Below, one piece after another: positions 52,906 through 61,460 of a DNA stretch of 64,000 nucleotides. Source of the stretch: JAJDTR01 sp965220415 (lineage in GTDB: Bacteria > Poribacteria > WGA-4E > JAJDTR01); assembly GCA_965220415.1 (NCBI GenBank), contig OZ244829.1, positions 2,418,001 to 2,482,000 on the forward strand, given 5' to 3'. The position numbers and the translations under genes are program-made. How positions within the stretch are numbered: the stretch's first letter is position 1; each line of letters begins with the position of its first letter. The notes under the pieces are model-generated. The model saw nothing but the letters and a program-made list of their open reading frames with translations, was not told the DNA's origin and made no database searches.

Positions 52906-53152
52906 CGTAGAGTTTTCTGCTCGAGCGAAAAAACAGTATTCAATGCTCGACAGAAACATGTGTCGTCGACTGAATGATGCAATCGCCCAACTTACCGAAA
53001 ACCCTTTTAACCAGAGTGTCAAACTGCGTGGAAAATTGGAAGGGTATTATCGTTACCGCGTCGGTAATTATCGGATTATTTATAACGTAGATACCGGTCA
53101 ACGCACCTGCATGATTTACAACATCCTTCATCGGAGCAAGGCATACAATTAA
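52898..53152 (+). CDS. RelE/ParE-superfamily toxin
   Basis: An 84-residue basic protein with the RelE pattern: MYSVEFSARAKKQYSMLD, ENPFNQSVKLRGKLEGYYRY, then RVGNYRIIYNVDTGQRTCMI and ILHRSKAYN. Proteins of this fold cleave mRNA in ribosomes or poison gyrase; the L-x-G-x-x-x-YYRYRVGNYRIIY block is typical of the RelE/YoeB-like group. A promoter (52581-52610) lies upstream of the antitoxin gene, supporting a co-transcribed autoregulated pair. Flanked by repeat elements, as often for mobile or addictive modules. Confidence 0.85.
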   Translation: MYSVEFSARAKKQYSMLDRNMCRRLNDAIAQLTENPFNQSVKLRGKLEGYYRYRVGNYRIIYNVDTGQRTCMIYNILHRSKAYN

Positions 53153-53392
53153 CCGCAGTTTCTCCTGTACAACGGCCGAGCGGCTTGACCTTGCTAATAC
53201 AGTTCGTGGGTTTGGATCAAGCGAATGGATAATGAACAGGATTTTCCATCGCGCTCCCAATCCCGTCACTTGATCGATAGAGACCCGCTAGCCACTTACC
53301 ACAGGTCACTGGCCACTGCTTTCCCCCTCTTCCATCCTTCCAGCCCCACTCGTCGTAATCGCTAAAGCGGATCACCTCAATACCGAAACCCC
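53153..53392. repeat. Convergent intergenic region with GATC-family repeats
   Basis: GATC-family copy at 53214-53283 (GATCAAGCGAATGGATAATG, then TCCATCGCGCTCC and CACTTGATCGATAGAGA). About 53293-53320 is CACTTACCACAGGTCACTGG, similar to 1665-1700 and 31410-31440. No gene. Confidence 0.6.
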
Positions 53393-54436
53393 CTACAGCC
53401 TCAGCATTGCCGCACGGATATCGGAGGGCGGGCCCTTAAACCCTTCATAATAAATCATCACGAAATTCTCGCCGTCCAAGTCCATGATTGAGGCATACGA
53501 CACATCGGGCCAATTCATGCCGGTGTCCGCGTGACCGTCCGGATCGGTTGGACTCATAATCCCGCGGGCGTGGGGAATCGCCAAGGCAGGCTCCCACTGC
53601 AATGTATCCGGATCAAATACACCCATAATCAAGCCCCTTCGCCGTTCCCTGCAGAGATCATCCGCGAGCGGTGTGTTGGGATCTTCGAACATGGCTCTGG
53701 CAGCGGTTACCAGCTTATCGCCGACAAGCCCGATTCCGGGACCATTGTTTCTGAATCCGAGTTCCGCAGCGTGCCCCCATTCGCGGTAGGGAGGCGAGGC
53801 GATTTTAAGCTCCGGTTTGTCGTGCTCATCGTGCCTCACAAAGGCAACCAAGCGTTTATCGGGGAGAAATGCCATCGCACACTCCGTCGCCCGATTCTCG
53901 TCGGAGATAATCCCAACCTTGTCCCAATCTACGCCGTTCTCGCTTCGCCAGAGTTCCGTCCAGCGGCAATAATCGGGACCTTCGTCCGCAGTACCCGCAC
54001 CGTACACGGATGCATAGAGTGCGTCAGGTCCGGACGATACCCACCAGATGACCCGATGCTCAGGCAATGCTTGCTGCGGTTGCGTCCAGCTCACGCCATC
54101 GCCGCTGCTGACGACGTGACTGCTCATGCTGACGAGGCGCCGCTGCGTTTCCCCTTCGTGCAGCTTGCGTTTGTACGACATGCTGACGAGGAATAACCGG
54201 TCGCCGCAAACGAATATCGCCGGATCGCGGTCGTCGATTTCAGTGTTGATGACTTCTTGCGGCTCGGACCATGTCTCCAAATCGCTCGAACTCATGACCA
54301 TGAGGCGGCCGTCGTCCGATTTATGGGAGTGACCGTTTCTGAAGGCTACCCAGTATTTGCCCTTCCAACGCACCATGGACGTAAACGCGTTGTGCCTGCC
54401 GTCGCGGTAAATAACATCGTTAGATAGAAGTTGCAA
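53393..54436 (-). CDS. Sialidase/arabinanase-like propeller protein
   Basis: A 347-residue beta-propeller. Segments NAFTSMVRWKGKYWVAFRNG, SDLETWSEPQEV, DRDPAIFVCGDRLFLVSM, SGDGVSWTQPQQALPEH and SENGVDWDKVG give repeated 'S-x-D-x-x-x-W' Asp-box-like turns, and NATECAMAFLPDKRLVAFVRH-type strands follow, as in GH33/GH43-related proteins. No signal peptide. The start is taken as TTG at 54436 (AAAGGAG 8 nt upstream), 16 bp after the dehydrogenase stop; the longer frame overlaps the upstream gene. Co-transcription with the upstream zinc-less dehydrogenase is likely. Confidence 0.72.
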   Translation of the reverse strand: MQLLSNDVIYRDGRHNAFTSMVRWKGKYWVAFRNGHSHKSDDGRLMVMSSSDLETWSEPQEVINTEIDDRDPAIFVCGDRLFLVSMSYKRKLHEGETQRRLVSMSSHVVSSGDGVSWTQPQQALPEHRVIWWVSSGPDALYASVYGAGTADEGPDYCRWTELWRSENGVDWDKVGIISDENRATECAMAFLPDKRLVAFVRHDEHDKPELKIASPPYREWGHAAELGFRNNGPGIGLVGDKLVTAARAMFEDPNTPLADDLCRERRRGLIMGVFDPDTLQWEPALAIPHARGIMSPTDPDGHADTGMNWPDVSYASIMDLDGENFVMIYYEGFKGPPSDIRAAMLRL

Positions 54437-54452
54437 TTCTGATTCTCCTTTG

Positions 54453-55487
54453 CTAGATATCGTATCGGATTCCCAGCTTGATGCTTCGCTCGGGCGCTTC
54501 GTCGATTTCGCGGTAGGCTTCGGCCGATTCGTTGAACGGGACGATAGGATGAACCAAACCCTCCACCGACAGCCGCCCCTCCTGCAGCAGCGTAAACGCT
54601 TCTTGGTGGATGCGCTTGGAATCCCACAGCGGATGGTCACGCAGGGGCTGACTCACGTCACGGCTGGAGATAATCGTGAGCCGGTTGCGGTGCCATTCGC
54701 CTTCAAGACTTAGTCCATGAGAATCACCAGTATAATACGCCGACGAGACAATCGTGCCGCCGTAGCCCGCGGCGCGCAACGCATCGTTCATGGCGGCGTA
54801 GTTCCCGCTCGTTTCCAGCGCCACATCAACGCCGAGTTTGTCCGTCTGATCTTTGATGACCACGCCGGCGTCTTGGGCAACCGGATTAACGACAAGATTC
54901 GCGCCATGCTTATTCGCGAGTTCGCAGCGGACTGGAATGGGATCAGTCGCGACGATCCACCGTGCGCCTTGAATCCGAGCTAGCTGGAGCGCCATCTGCC
55001 CGATCGCGCCGAGTCCGTGCACGGAAACGCGGTCGCCGATACGCAGTTTGCTCTCGCGGATGGCGCCGAGCGCTACCCCCGCCGGATCGGAATATACGAT
55101 AGCCTCGGATGGCATCCCTTCGGGCGCTTTCTTCAATCTCTGGGCAGCCACGGTATGGCTCTCGCGGATGGGCAGGTACCCGAATACGCGGTCTCCTACC
55201 TCAAAACCGGTCACGTCTTCGCCGACTTCAGCGATCTCTCCGACCGTCATATTCCCCAATTTCATCGGAAACGTCGGAGATTGAGGCGTTCCGGCATGGA
55301 CGCGCCGCTCTTTGTCGAACGGCTTCGTGTAGTCTTGGGTATCCGCCCGATAGGTGCGGAGGTCGCTCCCGTGTTTGGGCGCCGAGAAGAGGCTTCTTAC
55401 CCTGACCTCTCCGTGCTTAAGTTCTGGCTCCTCATACTCGCGGAGCGCCGGATTTCGTAGCGAGATAGCAACAAGTTCTCTTGGCAT
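54453..55487 (-). CDS. Medium-chain (MDR) dehydrogenase lacking zinc-ligand residues
   Basis: A 344-residue oxidoreductase. The nucleotide-binding loop is GLGAIGQMALQLARIQGA; VGEDVTGFEVGDRVFGYLP is the usual MDR segment. The positions that hold catalytic zinc in alcohol dehydrogenases are altered: the C-G-x-D segment reads PKHGSDL and the G-H-E segment reads GNMTVGEI, and the four-Cys structural site is absent. It therefore looks like a zinc-free MDR. AAGGAA before the ATG. It probably precedes the propeller gene at 53393 on one transcript and could act on sugar or alcohol products from neighbouring enzymes. Confidence 0.82.
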   Translation of the reverse strand: MPRELVAISLRNPALREYEEPELKHGEVRVRSLFSAPKHGSDLRTYRADTQDYTKPFDKERRVHAGTPQSPTFPMKLGNMTVGEIAEVGEDVTGFEVGDRVFGYLPIRESHTVAAQRLKKAPEGMPSEAIVYSDPAGVALGAIRESKLRIGDRVSVHGLGAIGQMALQLARIQGARWIVATDPIPVRCELANKHGANLVVNPVAQDAGVVIKDQTDKLGVDVALETSGNYAAMNDALRAAGYGGTIVSSAYYTGDSHGLSLEGEWHRNRLTIISSRDVSQPLRDHPLWDSKRIHQEAFTLLQEGRLSVEGLVHPIVPFNESAEAYREIDEAPERSIKLGIRYDI

Positions 55488-55535
55488 ATTGATATTCCTT
55501 GCGGGTGATTTTCAATATTAGATTTCCGCGGGCTC

Positions 55536-56528
55536 TTACTTGGTGTGTGGGTTGGTCGCGAGTTTCTTCACCCTACCCCAAATTGTGACTTTGTTGGAAG
55601 CGGGGGACACAGCCAGACTTACCGGGCCAAAGTCGGGGTAAAAATCGTTCCCTACGTGGTCAGCGCTAAGTTGTTTCAGATATTTGCCTTCGGCAGTCAT
55701 CAAGTGTATCTTTGCCGGGGGGTTAACGTGAACATGAGGGCCCGACTCATAGGCTATCAGCCGTCCATTGGGAGACCATGAGGGGGCCATATTATCGTCT
55801 TGATTGTGGGTAAGCCTCATCCGATTTCTACCATCCACCCCTATCACATAGATATGAAAAGTTTCTCCCTCCAGCGAGGCCGCATATGCAATTCGTTTCC
55901 CGTCAGGAGACCATGCCGGTGTACCCTTGATCGCCGCATCTCGCGTCACCCTTTCTCGTCCGTCTCCATCAACACCGATTACGAAAATTTGATCCTTCCA
56001 ATCATACCCCGACGAGAATGCGATCCTTCGACCATCGGGAGACCATGACGGGTGTTCCCCGTCGGTTAGCTTGAAGGCGTTGTTTCCGTCTGCATCCATC
56101 ACGATGATACGGGAATTCTGCCAATCCTGCCCATCCCAAGCAGTGTATGCTAATTTCCGCCCATCAGGCGACCAGTCTAGGTTCGCCTTCCGCGGCGGTC
56201 CATCTGTAAGTTTAATCGCGCGCTTTCCACCGGCGTCCATTATGTAGATTTGATAGAACCCGCTGTCCCGGTTGGAAACAAACGCGATCTTCGTCCGGTC
56301 GGGCGACCATGTCGGATGGGAGTCGGACACGCTTTTGTCTGTCAGTCTTTCTTGGTTGCCTCCATCGGCATCCATTACGAAAATGTCGGCGCTGTGATGT
56401 CTCGTGGACGTAAAAACAATCCGTGAGTTTTGCACGGCGAGTCCTTCTCTCAACAACATGTCAATACTCGCCAGACAGACGCCCAGCCCTGCGAACAGTA
56501 GAAATCTAGCTGCCAGTTTGAATCGCAT
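55536..56528 (-). CDS. Secreted six-bladed TolB-like (PD40) protein, array copy 1
   Basis: A 330-residue exported propeller. Signal peptide MRFKLAARFLLFAGLGVCLA, then six repeats of about 45 residues ending in WSPDGxxIAF (for example HPTWSPDRTKIAFVSNRD, LDWSPDGRKLAYTAWDG, SWSPDGRRIAFSSGYD), the TolB C-terminal propeller fold that docks periplasmic or surface proteins. The strand motifs FVMDADGGNQERLT and VIGVDGRNRMRLT alternate. It ends VSPASNKVTIWGRVKKLATN, the tail common to the whole array. AAGGAGG upstream. The last, most downstream copy of the array. Confidence 0.9.
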   Translation of the reverse strand: MRFKLAARFLLFAGLGVCLASIDMLLREGLAVQNSRIVFTSTRHHSADIFVMDADGGNQERLTDKSVSDSHPTWSPDRTKIAFVSNRDSGFYQIYIMDAGGKRAIKLTDGPPRKANLDWSPDGRKLAYTAWDGQDWQNSRIIVMDADGNNAFKLTDGEHPSWSPDGRRIAFSSGYDWKDQIFVIGVDGDGRERVTRDAAIKGTPAWSPDGKRIAYAASLEGETFHIYVIGVDGRNRMRLTHNQDDNMAPSWSPNGRLIAYESGPHVHVNPPAKIHLMTAEGKYLKQLSADHVGNDFYPDFGPVSLAVSPASNKVTIWGRVKKLATNPHTK

Positions 56529-56674
56529 TTTTCCCTCCTTAGTTGTGCGTCAAATGAGCATTACATTAACGTACTGTGTCCCTAGGTGTTGTTTGGACGC
56601 GCTCCCACCCATGACGCGACGGCCTCGACTACGGCGAGGATTCCGATCGCCTGTCCATACGAAATTCGTACCGC

Positions 56675-57667
56675 TTATCGGAGGTTGGGCGCCAGTTTCT
56701 TCAATCTCCCCCAAGTTGTGACTTTGTTAGATGCCGGAGACACAGCTAGGCTAACCGGGCCAAAGTCGGGAAAATATTCGTTCCCGTTGAGCTCACCGCT
56801 AAGTTGCTTAATATATTTCCCATCGGCAGTCATCAACCGAATCTTTGCCGGGGGGTTTACAAAAATATCGGGAGACCACACATAGGCTATCTGCCGACCA
56901 TCCGGAGACCATGTGGGGTCCATATGTTCCTCTAGATTGTGCGTAAGCTTCACCCGATTTTTTCCATCCACCCCAATCACAAAGATGTGAAAAGTTCCTT
57001 CGTCCGTAGCCATGTAAGCAATTCGTTTCCCGTCGGGAGACCATGCCGGCATGCTCTTGATCGCCCTAGATTTCGTCACTCGTTCTTGTCCGCCTCCGTT
57101 AACGCCTATCACGAAAATTTGATCCTTCCAATCATACCCGGACGAGAATGCGATCCTTTGCCCACCGGGCGACCATGACGGGTGCTCCCCGTCGGTCAGT
57201 TTGAAGGCGTTGTTTCCGTCTTCATCCATCACGATGATACGGGGATTCTCACGGTTCCACCAATCCTGTCCATCCCAAGAAGTGAATGCTATTCTCTCGC
57301 CGTCGGGAGACCAGTCCGGATCCCCCTTCCCCTCGGCTGTATCTGTCAGTTTAATCGCGCGCTTACCGCGTGCGTCCATTACGTAGATTTGAGGCACCCC
57401 GCCGTCTCGATCGGAAACAAACGCAATTTTCGTCCGGTCGGGAGACCATGTCGGATGATTGTCATACGCTCGATTGTCAGTTAGTCTCTCTTGGTTGCCC
57501 CCGTCGGCGTCCATTACATAAATTTCAGTGCGGTGATGTCTCGTAGTTGAAAAAACAATCCGTGCGTTCTGCGCGGCGAATCCGTCTCTCAACAATATGT
57601 CCACACTCGTTAGACAGACGCACAGGCCCGCAAACAGTAGAAATCTACCTACCAGTTTGAATTGCAT
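56675..57667 (-). CDS. Secreted six-bladed TolB-like protein, array copy 2
   Basis: A 330-residue paralogue with signal peptide FLLFAGLCVCLTSVDILL and the same six PD40 blades. The tail is SPASNKVTTWGRLKKLAPNL. It is distinguished from copy 1 by insertion of WWNRENPRIIV before blade 3 and by YVWSPDIFVNPPAKI in the last blade. GGAGG precedes the ATG. The intergenic stretch at 57710-57800 resembles the corresponding stretch at 60260-60340. Confidence 0.9.
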   Translation of the reverse strand: MQFKLVGRFLLFAGLCVCLTSVDILLRDGFAAQNARIVFSTTRHHRTEIYVMDADGGNQERLTDNRAYDNHPTWSPDRTKIAFVSDRDGGVPQIYVMDARGKRAIKLTDTAEGKGDPDWSPDGERIAFTSWDGQDWWNRENPRIIVMDEDGNNAFKLTDGEHPSWSPGGQRIAFSSGYDWKDQIFVIGVNGGGQERVTKSRAIKSMPAWSPDGKRIAYMATDEGTFHIFVIGVDGKNRVKLTHNLEEHMDPTWSPDGRQIAYVWSPDIFVNPPAKIRLMTADGKYIKQLSGELNGNEYFPDFGPVSLAVSPASNKVTTWGRLKKLAPNLR

Positions 57668-57807
57668 TTTGTCCTCCGTAGTTGTTGGTTAAACGAGTAC
57701 CAACATGACTTGTATTGATGCTCTCGACGCTGGGGAGGCATTCAATGACCCATCCCGTAGTTTGCCCCCATCATCAGAAATCCAAATTCATAAGCTATTC
57801 GCACAAA

Positions 57808-58815
57808 CTAACGGCGATTTAGCTCAAGTTTCTTCACCCTCCCCCAAATTGTGATTTTGTTGGAAGCTGGAGACACAGCTAGACTTACCGGGCCAAAGTC
57901 GGGGTAATAATCGTTCCCTCTTTGGTCATCGCTAAGTTGCTTCAGATATTTTCCATTGACGGTCATCAAGCGAATCTTTGCCGGGGGGTTTACAAAAATG
58001 TCCGGGGACCACACATAGGCAATCAGCCGTCCATCGGGAGACCATGAGGGGTCCATATGATTCTCATGCTTGTGCGTAAGCCTTTTGCTATTTCTACCAT
58101 CCGCCCCTATCAAATAGATTTGAAAGGTATCTTCGTGCAGCAAGGCCATGTACGCAATTCGTTTCCCGTCGGGAGACCATGCCGGCGTATCCTTGATCGC
58201 CCTATCTTGTGTCACTTTTTCTAGTCCGTCTCTATCAACGCCTATCACGCAAATCTGGTCTCTCCAATCTCTGCCGGACGAGAATGCGATCTTTCGACCA
58301 TCGGGCGACCATGACGGAGACTTCCCGTCGGTTAGCTTGAAGGCGTTGTTTCCGTCTGCATCCATCACGGTGATACGGGGGTTCTGCCTATCCTGTCCTT
58401 CCCATGAAGTAAACGCTATTTTCTTGCCGTCAGGAGACCAGTCCAGATCCCCCTTCCTTCGCAGTCCATCTGTAAGTTTGATTGTGTGTTTTCCATGGTC
58501 GTCCATTACGTAGATTTGAAACAACCCGTGGTCCCGGTTGGAAACAAATGCAATCTTCGTCCGGTCGGGAGACCATGTCGGATATTCGTCACTCGCTGTA
58601 TTGTTTGTCAGTCTTTCTTGGTTGCCTCCATCGGCATCCATTACAAAAATTTCAGCGTGGGTGACGCCTACCCAACGTCGATCATGTATCGCGGATGTAA
58701 AAACAATTCGCGCGTTTGGCGCGGCGAATCCTTCTCTCAACAGCATGTCCACACTCGTTAGACAGACGCACAGCCCTGCAAACAGTAGACATCCAAGTGC
58801 CAGTTTGAATCGCAT
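57808..58815 (-). CDS. Secreted six-bladed TolB-like protein, array copy 3
   Basis: A 335-residue paralogue. The first blade carries a longer loop (SAIHDRRWVGVTHAEIFVMD) than its relatives, otherwise the six-blade layout is retained. The tail is SPASNKITIWGRVKKLELNR. AAGGAGG lies upstream of the ATG. Upstream of it is a 396-bp gap holding a nested palindrome, the widest gap in the array. Confidence 0.9.
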   Translation of the reverse strand: MRFKLALGCLLFAGLCVCLTSVDMLLREGFAAPNARIVFTSAIHDRRWVGVTHAEIFVMDADGGNQERLTNNTASDEYPTWSPDRTKIAFVSNRDHGLFQIYVMDDHGKHTIKLTDGLRRKGDLDWSPDGKKIAFTSWEGQDRQNPRITVMDADGNNAFKLTDGKSPSWSPDGRKIAFSSGRDWRDQICVIGVDRDGLEKVTQDRAIKDTPAWSPDGKRIAYMALLHEDTFQIYLIGADGRNSKRLTHKHENHMDPSWSPDGRLIAYVWSPDIFVNPPAKIRLMTVNGKYLKQLSDDQRGNDYYPDFGPVSLAVSPASNKITIWGRVKKLELNRR

Positions 58816-59211
58816 TTTGCCCTCCTTCGTTGTTGGTCAAATGAACCCTAACATGACTCGGTTTGAGTGATGGCACGGGTGCTGTTAGCGTGCGCTCCCA
58901 ACCATCAGATGACCTCATCGACGCCGGTGAAATTTTCAGAGCCTGTTTCAAAACCTATTTGCAACAACTCCGTTTTCCTTGACACTGATTCTTGTGCGTC
59001 AAATCCTCATGATTCGGCGATACCGATGTAGGGAATAACGATCAAGCGAGTGGATAGCGAGTGCGATAGAAATCCCTCGTTATTCCCTACGAAAACCAAA
59101 AGCGGCTACGATGCGGGCTTTGCAATCCCTATTCAGACAGCCTTTCAATAAACTGCGCTGCTGTATTTCCATGATTATCAAGGCTCGTAGTTCGTAAGGT
59201 AGTCGCGCAGC
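58816..59211. repeat. Gap within TolB-like array with nested repeat
   Basis: Bases 59028-59041 (GTAGGGAATAACGA) and 59077-59090 (its exact inverse) enclose a complete GATC-family unit (59042-59076, containing AAGCGAGTGGATAGCGAGTG). Bases 58816-59027 carry the leader of copy 3 and diverged spacer sequence. No gene. Confidence 0.82.
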
Positions 59212-60207
59212 CTATCGGGGGTTGGGCGCGCGTGTCTTCACCCTACCCCATAGTGTGGCTGCGTTGGACGTGGGTGACACAGCAGTGGGAGGCGTTGCTA
59301 GTCCTACCGGGCTGAAGTCGGGGTAATATTCGTTCCCGTTGTGGTCACCGCTAAGTTGCTTCAGAAATTTTCCATCGGCGGTCATCAAGTGAATCTTTGC
59401 CGGCGGGTTTACAAAAATATCAGGGGACCACACATAGGCTATCAGTTGTCCATCCGGTGACCATGTGGGGTCCATATGATGCTCCGGCTTGTGCGTAAGC
59501 CTCACCCGATTTCCACCATCCGCATCCATCACATAGAGTTGAAAGGTTTCTTCCTGCAGCAAGGCCATGTAGGCAATTTGTCTCCCGTCAGGAGACCATG
59601 CCGGCGTGGCTTTAATCGCTATGTCGTCCGTCACTCTTTCAAGCGCGTTTCCATCAACGCCAATCACGAAGATTTGATCTTCCCAATCGAACCCGGATAC
59701 GAATGCAATCCGTCGACCATCGGGAGACCATGACGGTTCCTGCCCCTCGGTTAACTCGAATGCGTTGTTTCCATCCGCATCTATCACGGTGATACGGGGA
59801 TTCTGCCTATCCTGTCCATCCCATGAAGTGAATGCTATTTTCTGCCCATCAGGAGACCAGTCTAAATTCCCCTTCCGCCGCGGTCCATCTGTCAATCTAA
59901 TCGGGTTCATTCCGTCGGCGTCCATTACAAAAATTTGAAGCAACTCGCGGTCTCGGTTGGAAACAAACGCAATCTTCGTCTGATCGGGTGACCACGTTGG
60001 ATAGTTGTCATACGCCGTATTGCGAGTCAATCTTTCTTGGTTTCCCCCATCGAAATCCATTACATAAATTTCGGTGTAGGCATGTCTCGTAGTTGAAAAA
60101 ACAATCTGCGCGTTCTGAGCGGCAAGTGTGTTTCTCAACAAAAGCTCAGCACTTGATAGCAGCAAGGTTAATCCGATAAACGACGCGAACTTCCGTCCAA
60201 ATCGCAT
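59212..60207 (-). CDS. Secreted six-bladed TolB-like protein, array copy 4
   Basis: A 331-residue paralogue with a different N-terminal signal (MRFGRKFASFIGLTLLLSSA) from its neighbours and a tail that has drifted (SPTSNAATLWGRVKTRAPNP), preceded by an extra TPPTAV stretch. Blades keep ADGGNRVRLTHKPEHHMDPT-type motifs. AAGGAG upstream. Its divergence suggests an older duplication or recombination with another family member outside the window. Confidence 0.9.
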   Translation of the reverse strand: MRFGRKFASFIGLTLLLSSAELLLRNTLAAQNAQIVFSTTRHAYTEIYVMDFDGGNQERLTRNTAYDNYPTWSPDQTKIAFVSNRDRELLQIFVMDADGMNPIRLTDGPRRKGNLDWSPDGQKIAFTSWDGQDRQNPRITVIDADGNNAFELTEGQEPSWSPDGRRIAFVSGFDWEDQIFVIGVDGNALERVTDDIAIKATPAWSPDGRQIAYMALLQEETFQLYVMDADGGNRVRLTHKPEHHMDPTWSPDGQLIAYVWSPDIFVNPPAKIHLMTADGKFLKQLSGDHNGNEYYPDFSPVGLATPPTAVSPTSNAATLWGRVKTRAPNPR

Positions 60208-60346
60208 TTTTTTCTCCTTAGTTATAGGTTAAATGAGCACCAACGTGGCTGATATTGATGCTGCCGCCGCTGGGGAGGCAAAACGACCCATCCCGTAGCT
60301 TGCCCACCATCATTAGAAATCCAAGTTCATAAGCTATTCACACAAA

Positions 60347-61327
60347 CTAACGGCGATTTAGCTCGAGTTTCTTCAACCTGCCCCAAATTGTGGTTGTTTT
60401 GGAAGCGGGAGACACAGCTAGACTCACGGGGCCAAAGTCGGGGTAATGTTCGTTCCCTCTGAGGTCGCCGCTAAGTTGCTTCAGAAATTTTCCGTCGGCG
60501 GTCATCAAGTGTATCTTTGCCGGGGGGTTTAAGTGAACATGAGGCCTCCACACATAGGCTATCAGCCGTCCATCAGGAGACCATGTAGGGTCCACATGAT
60601 ACGCGTCATTGTGCGTAAGCTTCACCCGATTTCTTCCATCCACCCCTATCACATAGATATGAAAGAGATGTTCTTTCAAAGCCGCGTATGCAATTCGTTT
60701 CCCGTCGGGAGACCATGCCGGCGAACTCTTGATCGCCCAATCTTTTGTCACTCTTTTTCGTCCGTCTCCATCAACGCCTATCACGTAAATTTGATCATCC
60801 CAATCGTACCCGGACGAGAATGCGATCCTTCGACCATCGGGAGACCATGACGGACCCTCCCCGTCAGTTAGCTTGAAGGCATTGTTTCCGTCCGCATCCA
60901 TCACGGTGATATGGGGATTCTTTCTATCCCATCCCCGAGAAGCGAATGCTATTTTCTTTCCGTCGGGAGACCAGTCTAGATCCCCCTTCCTCCGCGGTCC
61001 ATCTGTCAGTCTAATCACCCCCGTTCCACGGGCATCCATGACGTAGATTTGAGGCCACCCGCCGCCTAGGTTGGAAACATACGCAATCTTCGCCCGGTCG
61101 GGAGACCATGTCGGATGGACGTCGCGTGCGTTCTTGTGTGTCAGTCTTTCTTGGTTGCCCCCATCGGCATCCATTACGAAAATGTCGGCGCTGCGATGTC
61201 TCGTGGACGTAAAAACAATCCGTGAGTTTTGCGCGGCGAGTCCTTGTATTAACCACAACTCACCACTCGTCAGACAGACGCACAGCCCTGCAAACAGTAT
61301 AAATCTAGGTGTCAGTTTGAATAGCAT
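60347..61327 (-). CDS. Secreted six-bladed TolB-like protein, array copy 5
   Basis: A 326-residue paralogue. Start at ATG 61327 after GGAGG (the frame extension to 61351 is not preferred); signal FILFAGLCVCLTSGELWL. Its blade loop YVSNLGGGWPQIYVMDARG is shared with copy 7 rather than with its neighbours, showing recombination or alternating ancestry. Tail SPASKTTTIWGRLKKLELNR. Confidence 0.9.
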   Translation of the reverse strand: MLFKLTPRFILFAGLCVCLTSGELWLIQGLAAQNSRIVFTSTRHRSADIFVMDADGGNQERLTHKNARDVHPTWSPDRAKIAYVSNLGGGWPQIYVMDARGTGVIRLTDGPRRKGDLDWSPDGKKIAFASRGWDRKNPHITVMDADGNNAFKLTDGEGPSWSPDGRRIAFSSGYDWDDQIYVIGVDGDGRKRVTKDWAIKSSPAWSPDGKRIAYAALKEHLFHIYVIGVDGRNRVKLTHNDAYHVDPTWSPDGRLIAYVWRPHVHLNPPAKIHLMTADGKFLKQLSGDLRGNEHYPDFGPVSLAVSPASKTTTIWGRLKKLELNRR

Positions 61328-61460
61328 TTTTTCCTCCATTATTGTGGACAAAATGAGCTACAAAGTGACTTGATTTTAGCGCAAACGAAGACTAAACGAC
61401 ACCCTCGGCGCTGGCGAGGTTTCCAATGAACTACCCTCGTTCATAAGATATTCGCGCAAA

